Source: Candidatus Epilinea brevis | Lineage (GTDB): Bacteria > Chloroflexota > Anaerolineae > Epilineales > Epilineaceae | Assembly: GCA_016710785.1 (NCBI GenBank) | Contig: JADJUE010000001.1 | Location: forward strand, 696,113 to 760,112 | Reading direction: 5' to 3' | DNA: 64,000 nt | Shown here: in pieces, positions 52,299 through 64,000 of the stretch | Layout: the number at the start of each line of letters is the position of its first letter | Numbering within the stretch: position 1 is the stretch's first letter | Program-made: the position numbers and the translations under genes | Notes under the pieces: generated by a model | The model's input: only the letters and a program-made list of their open reading frames with translations | Databases searched by the model: none | Told to the model about the DNA's origin: nothing

Positions 52299-55078
52299 GG
52301 TCCGTCCACGGCGAGTCCGGCAGCGGCGCCTGCGTCGGATGGCTCGCCATCCGCAGGTCCCGTGAGCAGGTCGAGCTCCGTAACCCCGACCCATTCGAGG
52401 TAGCGCCCCTTGACGGCGGGGAAGCGGAACCGCTCGATCTGGCTGGGATCGCCGAAGAACTGGTCCTCAATGAAGGGCTCGATGTTGTACTCCCAGATGC
52501 GCCGCATGAGGGTCTCATCGATGCCCGACTTCATGAAGTGGCTGGGCCCGAGCAACAGATGCGAGCCGCCCAAGGCTTTGCTGATCTCATCGTTGACCAT
52601 GGCCACCAGCTCGCCCACCCAAGCCGGCTGGCCATTGGCGGTCAGCCAGCGGTCCAGGAGGCCCTGCATAGGCCCGCGATCGGGGAAGAAGGGGATGAAG
52701 TTGAAGCGCCGCCGCAAGGCGGCATCCACCAGGGCGATGGAGCGATCGGCGGTATTCATGGTGCCGATGAACCAGAGGTCTTTGGGCAACTGGAAGGCAT
52801 CGTCGGGGCGGTAGAGCGTCCGGACCTGCTCGTCGCGGTACTCGAAGAGGAAGAGCAGTTCGCCGAGCACCTTGGGCAGGTTGGCGCGGTTGATCTCGTC
52901 GATGATCATGATGTGACGTTTGCCGGGCGCGTCCGCGGCGCGGCCGGCCAGTAGGGCCAAGGGGCCGGGCGTCAAGCGGTAGCTCATGTCGCCGCCGACG
53001 CCGGTCTCGGGGCGATAGCCTTCGAAGAAGTCCTCGTAAGAGGTCGATGGGTGGAACTGAACGAGCATGCGCCGGGTGGGGTCGGGAACGAGCGCTTCGG
53101 CAAGCTTGCGGGCGAGGTAGGTCTTGCCGGTTCCGGGCGGGCCATAGAGGATGACCTGGCCTTTGTCGGCCAGCAGCGCAACGATGTCGTCAAGGAAGGC
53201 GCGGTCGACGAGCAGACGTTCGGCAAGGTCGGCCATGGGGTCGTCTACGGGGGGGGCGGGCTCGATCTCCCGCTCCGCGTACCAGTAGAGAAAGCGCGTC
53301 ATGCCCCAAGGGTCGTTGGGGAAGAAGGCGTCGATCCGCTGGCGCAGCAGGTCGTTGGCCTTCACCTGCAGCTGGCCGCGTGTGGTGGCGACGGGCTCGG
53401 GGATACCGAGGAGCTGTAGCATGTGACGCTTGCCCTTCGGTCCGCTGTAGGGGAAGACCGGGATGTAGCGCTCCGGGTGGCAGATGGAGAGCAGCTTCAA
53501 GATGACGGACTCGCCCAAGCCCCTCACCTTGAGGCTGTCGTCGTCCAAGACCCGATCGATTCGCTGGGCATCGTCACCGTCGCCCCAGCAGAGGTAGCGC
53601 AGGGCGTCGATGATGCGGTCGTATTCGGCGGCGTCGGCATCCCGGAGGGTGGTGTTCAGGACCGACTGTGGGCCCGGCGATCCAAAGCGGCCGGTATTCC
53701 AGATGCGGCGCACCTCGACCGGATCCGCCAGTGCAATGTTGTCCTCAGCGAGCAAGGCGGCAAAAGCGGCCCGATCCGCACGGTGTTCCACGTCAACCGG
53801 GGCGGGATAGCCGCGAGCCAGGAATAGGTCAACAACAGGGGCCAACGGGTCATCGCTCGCGGGCGGCTCCTCACCCGTAGCCATCATGGTGAGCCGATCC
53901 AGCAGCGGCTGGAGGAGGGCTGCGGCCTTGACCGTCTCGGCCCCGAGATCGAGCGTGTCGAGTTGGCTGCGGTCGAACCATCGGGCATAGGCGAACTCGC
54001 CGTTCATGCCGCCGGCGTGGCCAACATCCTTTCCCCGCTTGCCCCCCTTCACGCCGAGGATCTCGAATCCCGGAAGTGGCGCCTTGGCGACCTCTGCCTC
54101 AGCCTCCTCGAACCAGCCGGCCCCTCCCCCCCCAGGCGATAGGCCGATGGAGGCCCCGCGCTGGTTCACCCAGACCCGAATGCCAAGACCGATGGTGGAT
54201 GCCGACCACGTAGCCCACAGGTCCGAGCGGGGCCGATTCCCGGTCCACATGCGACCGGGCTTACGGGCAGAGAGCGTCCGGCCAACGCTTCTCGACACCT
54301 CATCGGCAAGCGCTGTGCCGATGTGAGTCGCAACGGCCAGCAAGGCTCCTGCATTGTCGTCGAGCGCCTCGTAGCTCTGTGCGTGCCTGTCGAGCCCGAA
54401 CTCGCAACGGTCACAGAGCACCTGGTCGAAGAATACAGGCTTGACCTTGCCCCACCATCGCGCCACCTGCTCGAAACGGGTGGCGTCGTCATCGATCTCG
54501 CGCAGGAGATTCAGGAAGCGCAGGTACCTTTCGGCGGGATCGGACGGCAGGATCTGGCCGGTGGCGAACTCCAAGAACGATACGGCGCTGGAGCCGAGAA
54601 TCGGCCAGCGAGCAGCGTCCTGCAGCGCCCAGAAGTACGACAGAAAGAAGCCGGCGTGGCCGGGGGCGGGATGGGAGCCCACGCGGATGGTCTCGATGTA
54701 CGCCACGAGTCGCTTGATCTTGGCACTGGCATCGTCTTCGTCGCGCGGGATGGCCAAGGCTTCGGCTAGCACGCGCCCGAGCGCAGATGGATCCTCGCTC
54801 CGCTTGACGAGTTGATTCAGCAACATCTGGCCGCTATAGCCGTTGAACGACGCCACGTCCGGCTTGACCGCCCAGGCCTGCATGCCGGCCCGGAACGCCT
54901 CTACATCGCCGTCACGGGCGAGGGCATCGCGCAGGCCGAGCGCCTCGGCGGCGGAGGCGGCGAACGCAATCCTGTGCGCGGCCGACTGGGCGATGGCGTC
55001 ATCATCGGCGCCGAAGCGCGTAAGGTGCGCCTGGTACCAACGGCGGCGGAATTCGGTTTCGGCGGGATGTAGATCCAT
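52295..55078 (-). CDS. mcrB: McrB-like GTP-dependent DNA translocase subunit
   Basis: The 927-residue protein has an AAA+ domain with Walker A GPPGTGKTYLA at about residues 643-653 and Walker B IMIIDEINR at about 722. The family-specific MNTADRSI is at about 773, followed by LRRRFNF (sensor/arginine finger). The N-terminal 600 residues are longer than in E. coli McrB: a unique helical part, a DUF3578-like middle (GLGIRVWVNQRGASIGLS), and a helix-hairpin-helix-like stretch (VRGLGESVILKLLSICHPERY). They likely set the modified DNA recognised. It is divergent from the DrmD-like gene; the 166-bp space holds a 17-bp palindrome. Confidence 0.9.
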   Translation of the reverse strand: MDLHPAETEFRRRWYQAHLTRFGADDDAIAQSAAHRIAFAASAAEALGLRDALARDGDVEAFRAGMQAWAVKPDVASFNGYSGQMLLNQLVKRSEDPSALGRVLAEALAIPRDEDDASAKIKRLVAYIETIRVGSHPAPGHAGFFLSYFWALQDAARWPILGSSAVSFLEFATGQILPSDPAERYLRFLNLLREIDDDATRFEQVARWWGKVKPVFFDQVLCDRCEFGLDRHAQSYEALDDNAGALLAVATHIGTALADEVSRSVGRTLSARKPGRMWTGNRPRSDLWATWSASTIGLGIRVWVNQRGASIGLSPGGGGAGWFEEAEAEVAKAPLPGFEILGVKGGKRGKDVGHAGGMNGEFAYARWFDRSQLDTLDLGAETVKAAALLQPLLDRLTMMATGEEPPASDDPLAPVVDLFLARGYPAPVDVEHRADRAAFAALLAEDNIALADPVEVRRIWNTGRFGSPGPQSVLNTTLRDADAAEYDRIIDALRYLCWGDGDDAQRIDRVLDDDSLKVRGLGESVILKLLSICHPERYIPVFPYSGPKGKRHMLQLLGIPEPVATTRGQLQVKANDLLRQRIDAFFPNDPWGMTRFLYWYAEREIEPAPPVDDPMADLAERLLVDRAFLDDIVALLADKGQVILYGPPGTGKTYLARKLAEALVPDPTRRMLVQFHPSTSYEDFFEGYRPETGVGGDMSYRLTPGPLALLAGRAADAPGKRHIMIIDEINRANLPKVLGELLFLFEYRDEQVRTLYRPDDAFQLPKDLWFIGTMNTADRSIALVDAALRRRFNFIPFFPDRGPMQGLLDRWLTANGQPAWVGELVAMVNDEISKALGGSHLLLGPSHFMKSGIDETLMRRIWEYNIEPFIEDQFFGDPSQIERFRFPAVKGRYLEWVGVTELDLLTGPADGEPSDAGAAAGLAVDGP

Positions 55079-55126
55079 GGGGGAAGTGCCTTTGTGGTGC
55101 CGAGGACGCGATCGAACTCGGCACAT

Positions 55127-55143
55127 GATGCATGAGATGCATC
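55127..55143. promoter_or_regulatory. 17-bp palindrome between mcrB and drmD
   Basis: GATGCAT-GAG-ATGCATC is a perfect dyad in the only shared upstream region of the two divergent defence operons. It is a possible operator or methylation-sensitive site. Confidence 0.4.
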
Positions 55144-55244
55144 GAAAGAAAGCGGTCCCGCAAGCTGTTGTCTCCTGGCGTCTCCCCACTGTCGCGTTAC
55201 CATAGCGGTCCGCACCCAACCTTAGTCCCTCCGCGAGAGCCCCC

Positions 55245-58471
<3,227 letters not shown>

Positions 58472-58472
<1 letters not shown>

Positions 58473-61400
58473 TGAGCATCGCCCGCCACCACGCCGAATG
58501 GCTCTCGCTGCTGGAGATCGACGGGCCCTTCCTGTCGATGCCGGTGCTGCTGCGGGCCTTCCCGCAGGGCTTGTACGCCGACGACCCGGAGCTGGCGCGG
58601 GAGCTGCGGCTGGCCTACGAGGAATGGCTGGACAACCAGGGCGGGCTGCAGGCGGATCCGGCCATCCACCGCGCCTGGGTGCTGTGGGTGCTGCGGCGGG
58701 TGTTGGGGATGCCGGACGCGGTGCTGGCGGGGGCGGCGGGCGGCGCGGACGAGCGCTTGGAGGCCTTGGCGGTGGCGGTGGCGGAGCAGCACGAGACCCT
58801 GCGGCCGGACTTCGCGGTGCTGGATCCGGAGGCGCCGGCGGGTGAAGCGGCGGAGGACAGCGCCCCCCGCGCCCGCTTGCTGCTGATGCTGGTGCCGCCG
58901 GGCCAGAGCCTGGAGCGCCCCTTGGCGGGCCGGCATTGGAAGGCCTCGCCAGCCACGCGGATGATGACCTTGCTGCATGCCCGCGGGCTGCGGCTGGGCA
59001 TGGTCACCAACGGCGAGCGCTGGATGCTGGTGGACGCCCCGCGCGGCGGCACGACGGCCTTCATCAGCTGGTACGCCCGCCTGTGGCTGGACGAACGCCT
59101 GACGCAGCGGGCGCTGCGCAGCCTGTTGGGGCCGATCGCTTCTTCGGGCTGCCGGCTGCCGAGACCCCAGAAGGGCTGCTGGCGGCCTCGGCGGGCCAGC
59201 AGCAGGAGGTCACGGACCAGCTGGGTTACCAGGTGCGCCAGGCGGTGGAGATCTTGGTGGATGCCATCGACGGCGCGGACCAGGACGGCGGCGGGACGCT
59301 GCTGGCGGACATGGCGATGCCGGAGCTGTACCAGGCGGCGGTGACGGTGATGATGCGTCTGGTCTTCCTCTTCGCCGCCGAAGAGCGGGGGCTCCTGCTC
59401 TTGGGCGACCCGCTGTACGACGAACATTACGCGGTATCCACGCTGGCGGCGCGCCTGCGCGAGGCGGCGGATATGGGCGGCGAAGAGCTGCTGGGCCGGC
59501 GCTACGATGCCTGGAGCCGCCTCTTGGCCACCTTCCGCGCGGTGCATGGCGGCGTCAGCCACGACCGCCTGCACCTGCCGGCCTACGGCGGCGACTTGTT
59601 CGACCCGGACCGCTTCCCCTTTTTGGAGGGCCGCCCGGCGCTCAGCCGCTGGCGGGAGTCGCCGGCGCGGCCTTTGCCCATCGACAACCGCACGGTGCTG
59701 CACCTGCTGGAGGCCTTGCAGCTGCTGCGGGTGCCGGTGCCGGGTGGCGGCGGCGCGGAAATGCAGCGCCTGAGCTTCCGGGCCCTGGGCATCGAACAGA
59801 TCGGGCATGTGTACGAGGGCCTCTTGGACCACACGGCGGTGCGCGCCCAGGACGTGGTGCTGGGCCTGGCGGGCACGAAGGCGAAGGAGCCGGAAATCCC
59901 GGTAACCCGCCTGGAGGAAGCGGGCGGCAAGGGCGAGGAGGAACTGCTGCGGCTGCTCAAAGAGGAGACGGGCCGCTCGGAAAAGGCCTTGACCAAGGCC
60001 CTGCAGGGCTACGTGGTGAACCCACCCTCCCAGAGCCGGCTGCTGGAGGCCTGCGGCAACGACCCCGAACTGCTCTACCGCATCACGCCCTACGCGGGCC
60101 TGATCCGCGAGGATTCCTACGGCGCGCCCTATGTGGTGCGCCCCAAGAGCGCCTATGTGACGGCGGGCACGGACCGCCGCGCCACGGGTGCCCACTACAC
60201 GCCGCGCAGCCTGACGGAACCGATCGTGCAGCGCACGCTGGAACCGGTGGTCTACCGCGGCCCAGCGGAGGGCCTACCGCGCGAGGACTGGCGCCTCAAG
60301 GGCGCCGCGGAGCTGCTGGAGCTGAAGGTCTGCGACATGGCGATGGGCTCGGGCGCCTTCCTGGTGCAGGCCTGCCGCTACCTGGGCGAGCGCTTGATGG
60401 AGGCTTGGGAAGGGGCGGAGCGGGGTGGGGGGTTGGAGGCAACTCCAATCATCGACATCACCCCGGAGGGCGCGCCGGCAGGCGAAGGGGACCAGGTGGT
60501 CCCGCGGGACCCGGTGGACCGCGAGATGACGGCCCTGCGTCTGGTGGCATCGCGCTGCCTGTACGGGGTGGACAAGAACCCCTTGGCGGTAGAGATGGCC
60601 AAGCTTTCGCTATGGCTCTTGACCTTGGCCAAGGGCCAACGCTTCACCTTTCTGGACCACGCCCTGAAATGCGGCGACTCCCTGGTAGGCCTCAGCCGCG
60701 CCCAGATTGAGCGCTTCAGCTGGGATCCGCCGGAGCAGGCGGGGCAGATGCTGCTGGCCTCAGGCTTCATCGCCGAGCGCCTGAAGCGGGCCGAAGAGCT
60801 GCGCCGCTGGGTGCGCGAGGCTGGCTCGGAGGTGCGTGAAGAGCAGCTGAAGCAGCAGAACCGGGCGGCAGAGCCGGCCCTGGAGGATGTGCGCTTGATC
60901 GGGGACGTGGTGATCGCGGCCTTCTTCGCCGGCGACAAGCCGAAGGCGCGCGAGGGCAAGCGGCTGGCCGCCTGGGAGAAGGTGCGGGGGTGGCTGGGCG
61001 GCGACGCCAATGCGGCAGGGGGCCACGCCGAGCTGGTGGAACGGGCGGCGGCGCTGCGGGCGGGGGCGAAGGGGGTGGCGCCGTTTCACTGGGAGGTGGA
61101 GTTTCCGGAGGTGTTTGGGCGGGCGGGTGCGGGATCTGCGGCGGGGGTAGGGGCGGGACCGGGATTTGATGGGATCGTGGGGAATCCGCCCTTCGCCGGC
61201 AAGAATACTATGGCCTCAGGCAACCACCTGAACTACCCCGACTGGCTGAAGACCGCCCACGATGGCTCGCACAGCAATGCAGACCTGGTGGCCCACTTCT
61301 TCCGCCGCGCCTACAGCCTGCTGGCGCCAGGCGGCTGCTTCGGCCTGATCGCCACCAACACCATCGCCCAGGGAGACACGCGAGCGACCGGTCTGGCCTG

Positions 61401-62720
61401 GATTCGCGGGCAGGCCGGCAGCCTGTATTCCGCCAACCGCCGCGTCCCATGGCCGGGGCAAGCGGCGGTCATCGTCAGCGTGGTCCACGCCCGTCATGGT
61501 TCCTACCGCGGCAGCCACCTATTGGATGACCAGCCAGTGGACCGCATCACCGCCTTCCTCTTCCCCACCGGAAGCGACGACGATCCGCACCGCCTGGCGG
61601 CCAACGCGGGCAAGAGCTTCATCGGCAGCTACATCCTGGGCATGGGCTTCACCTTCGACGACACAGACAAGAAGGGCAAGGCCTCGCCCATCGCTGAGAT
61701 GCGACGGCTGATCGCGGAGAACCCTGCCAACCAGGAGGTGATCTTCCCCTACATCGGCGGCGAGGAGGTAAACACCAGCCCGACCCACGCGCACCACCGC
61801 TCTGTGATCAACTTCGGAGAGCGGGGGGAGGAGGAATGCCGGCGGCGGTGGCCGGAGGTGATGGGGATTGTCGAGGAGCGGGTGAGGCCGGAGCGGATGA
61901 AGCTATCCGAGGACAACCAGGATGGTCGGAATCGGAAGAAGCACTGGTGGCGGTGGGGACGGTATACGCCCGCTCTATTCGAAGCCATCCGGGGATGGGG
62001 CGGGTGTTGGTGATTTCGAGAGTGGGCAACGCGTTTGCGATCTGCTTGATGGAAAGCAGTTGCGTGTTTAGCGAGCGTCTCGTTGTATTCCCTTTAGAGA
62101 CCTTCGCCTCGCTCGCCAATCTACAGTCGATGATTCACGAGTCTTGGGCTCGAAACTTCAGTTCTACACTGAAAGATGACCTTATGTATGCCCCTTCCGA
62201 CTGCTTCGAAACCTTCCCCTTCCCCCCCGCCTGGGAGACCGACCCCGCCTTGGAATCCGCCGGCGAGGCGTACTACACGTACCGCGCCCAGCTCATGGTG
62301 GCCAACGACGAGGGGCTCACCAAGACCTACAACCGCTTCCACGACCCCGACGAACCCTCCCCCCACATCCACCGCCTGCGGGAGCTGCATGCCGCCATGG
62401 ACCGCGCCGTGCTGAACGCCTACGGCTGGGGCGACGTGCCCACCGACTGCCAGTTCCTGCTGGATTACGAGGTGACCGAAGAGGCCTCCGGCCGGAAGAA
62501 GCCCTGGCGCTACCGCTGGCCCGATGCCGTGCGGGATGACGTGCTCGGGCGGCTGCTCGCCCTCAACCAGGCGCGCTACGAGGAGGAGGTGGCCTTGGGG
62601 CTGCACGGCGGGGCGGGGGGCAAGGCGGGCGTGCGTGCGGGGGCGGGGCGGAAGGGGAAGGGCACCGGCGCTGCGGCGGCGGAGGATGCGGGCGGGGGGA
62701 TGCAGGGGCGGTTGCTGTAG
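58472..62720 (+). CDS. drmMI: DrmMI-like adenine DNA methyltransferase, two frame breaks
   Basis: A protein of about 1415 residues is read in three frames. Breaks sit at GGGG near 59135 (frame 2 to 1) and at GGGG near 61996 (frame 1 to 3); adding one G at each joins the halves (LLGADRFFGLPAAE; EAIRGWGRVLVISRVG). SAM motif I is KVCDMAMGSGAFLVQ and catalytic motif IV is GNPPF at about 61180-61194, the Eco57I-type N6-adenine methyltransferase pair. The N-terminus (ARHHAEWLSLLEIDGPFLSMPVLL) and the C-terminal target-recognition part (MIHESWARNFSSTLKDDLMYAPSDCFETFPFP) are typical of DISARM/PglX-like enzymes. It is translationally coupled to the helicase gene. The Gly-rich C-terminal tail is low complexity. 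Confidence 0.75.
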
Positions 62721-62800
62721 GTGGGAGGAGGGTTTGTAGGACATCGTTCCCATGCGTGGGACGACAGGCCAGCACGCTTCACTTGGAGAGATTCGGGGCC

Positions 62801-64000
62801 ATGAACAAGAAGAGCGCAATACCGAGCAACGAGGCCTTTTGGATCAACGACCCGCCAGAGCAGCGGCAGGCCGTTGCCAACGCCTATGCCGCGGTACCCT
62901 TGTTGAGCCTCGGCCTGCCGGTGCGCCCGTACAACGTGGTGCGGCGAAACAAGCGTTACCCCGATGTCGGGGCGCTGATGATGGCTGGATCTGACATCTG
63001 GGACCTCCGCGGCATGGGATTGGAGTCCATGCGGCGTATTCACGCCAGCCTGGCCCCCCTGTTTGCCAACAAAGATGGGATCTCCGTTCGCGGGAGCGAC
63101 AGCGCCACGGCCCACGCCATTCCCAAGCAGTGGCTGGAGTTGGTCCATCGCCTCCAGAGCCGCGAAGATCTGGCCGGGCTGAGCCTGGATCGCCTGGGCC
63201 TGAACCAGACGTCCTGGCCCTGGCTGCCCCAACCCATACCGCCCACCTTGGGGCAGCTTGGCGTCGAGAGCGCCCGGCGCTGGTGGATCGCCTCGGAGAA
63301 CCGGGCCGCACACCGAGAGCAACTGGTGACCTGGGCGCAGTCCCTCGCGCAGATACCCACTCCCGTCGACGAGGACGAACTGGTCCGGCATTGGCTGCGC
63401 TGTGGGATCCAAGTGGTACCGATCGGTTCCATCGGACCGGACCAATCCCTGGAACCGCTGCTCGTTGGGCTCTTGCAAGAACACCTGGTGACACACCGAA
63501 ACGAGCTTGACTGGGAGATCCTGCGACATCGGAGTGGTCTGGGCGATGCGACCGAAATGACCCTCCAAGATCTTGGACAAGCCCTGGGCTTGACTAGAGA
63601 GCGGATCAGGCAACGGGAGACCAAGGTCTATCGAAGTGTTCAGACTTGGTGGTCGAACTGCGACCACTTCTACCGACCAAAGTTCCTGCACCCAGCGCTG
63701 CAAGACGCAGTCGCTGGGCTTCGCGAACTCATCCGCCAAGTCCGGGCCGCCCCGCTGGATGAAGCGCGTTGGCCCGGAAGAGTCAGCAACTCCTGCGGAA
63801 CTCCGGCCCGGCCCTGTCTCCATTGGTCAGGCTATTGGCGGAGGTCGAAGGACTCAAGGGCTTCGACCTCGAATCCAACGAACTGGGTGTCCTGTGGGTC
63901 GCCGAGGGCTGGCAAGGCCTCGCGCGACAGATGGCTGGCATACACGCCCTGCACAAGCAGGTCACCAGTTCTGCCTCCTCCTTCAGCACCGTAGAGCTGG
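62801..64000 (+). CDS. RNAP alpha-CTD-like plus sigma region 4-like protein (3' partial)
   Basis: The N-terminal residues 35-95 (LPVRPYNVVRRNKRYPDVGALM, then LRGMGLESMRRIHASL) match the helix-hairpin-helix of the RNA polymerase alpha C-terminal domain. Residues about 252-285 (MTLQDLGQALGLTRERIRQRETKVYRSV) match sigma-70 region 4, the -35 binding helix-turn-helix. Near 63769 the frame changes from 2 to 1. One added base gives the continuation LARKSQQLLRNSG, PLVRLLAEVEGLKGFDL and ELGVLWVAEGWQGLA, which runs to the window edge. The ATG at 62801 has GGAGAG before it. It may be a transcription regulator of the defence genes; its family is not one I can name. Confidence 0.65.

Overview
The window is GC-rich, gene-dense bacterial DNA, most likely from a Chloroflexota genome of the Anaerolineae/Ardenticatenales type. 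This is an inference. It rests on the many secreted proteins with Thr/Pro-rich linkers followed by a short hydrophobic-Pro motif (YLPL, LLPWL, LLLPF), on von Willebrand A, LVIVD and CotH surface proteins, and on a very large HstK-type kinase-ATPase-GAF-cyclase. At least seven places show one reading frame breaking and resuming in another within a base or two, mostly at short G or C runs. This suggests an assembly with residual single-base errors, so those genes are annotated as single loci.

Layout. 1-13.3 kb: two VWA-domain surface proteins, an LVIVD beta-propeller protein, two multi-pass GT39-like glycosyltransferases, a small ferredoxin-like-fold protein and an isocitrate lyase/PEP-mutase family enzyme. 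13.4-22.6 kb: an ATPase/winged-helix regulator, then two very large glycosylation proteins (methyltransferase-GT2-GT4, and a tandem GT4-GT4 whose linker is built from an inverted repeat), a PL1-like lipoprotein and a Uma2-type nuclease. 22.7-25.7 kb: two copies, in opposite orientation, of a roughly 300-bp non-coding palindromic element flank a DinB protein, a DUF1330-like protein and a membrane protein. 25.8-35.5 kb: an MpaB-family oxygenase tail-to-tail with a Pyr4-type membrane terpene cyclase homologue, the giant kinase-cyclase, a TspO-like protein and a Sua5-type enzyme with a repeat-expanded linker.

35.5-46 kb: a third inverted-repeat element, a Kelch-type protein and a CotH protein in one operon, small exported proteins, and an RNA locus. 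The RNA locus holds two tandem, related small RNA candidates on the minus strand and the SRP RNA gene on the plus strand. A G5/3D cell-wall protein and an alpha/beta-hydrolase membrane protein follow.

46-64 kb: a decayed patch (truncated Rpn-type gene, multiply broken Excalibur-domain gene) leads into a defence island. It contains a PUA/EVE-like plus PD-(D/E)xK nuclease, McrC and McrB on the minus strand, and a DISARM class 1-like DrmD helicase coupled to a DrmMI-like adenine methyltransferase. The next gene encodes an unusual protein joining an RNA polymerase alpha-CTD-like domain to a sigma region-4-like helix-turn-helix, and it runs off the window. The rest of the DISARM operon (drmA, drmB, drmC), if present, would lie beyond base 64000.
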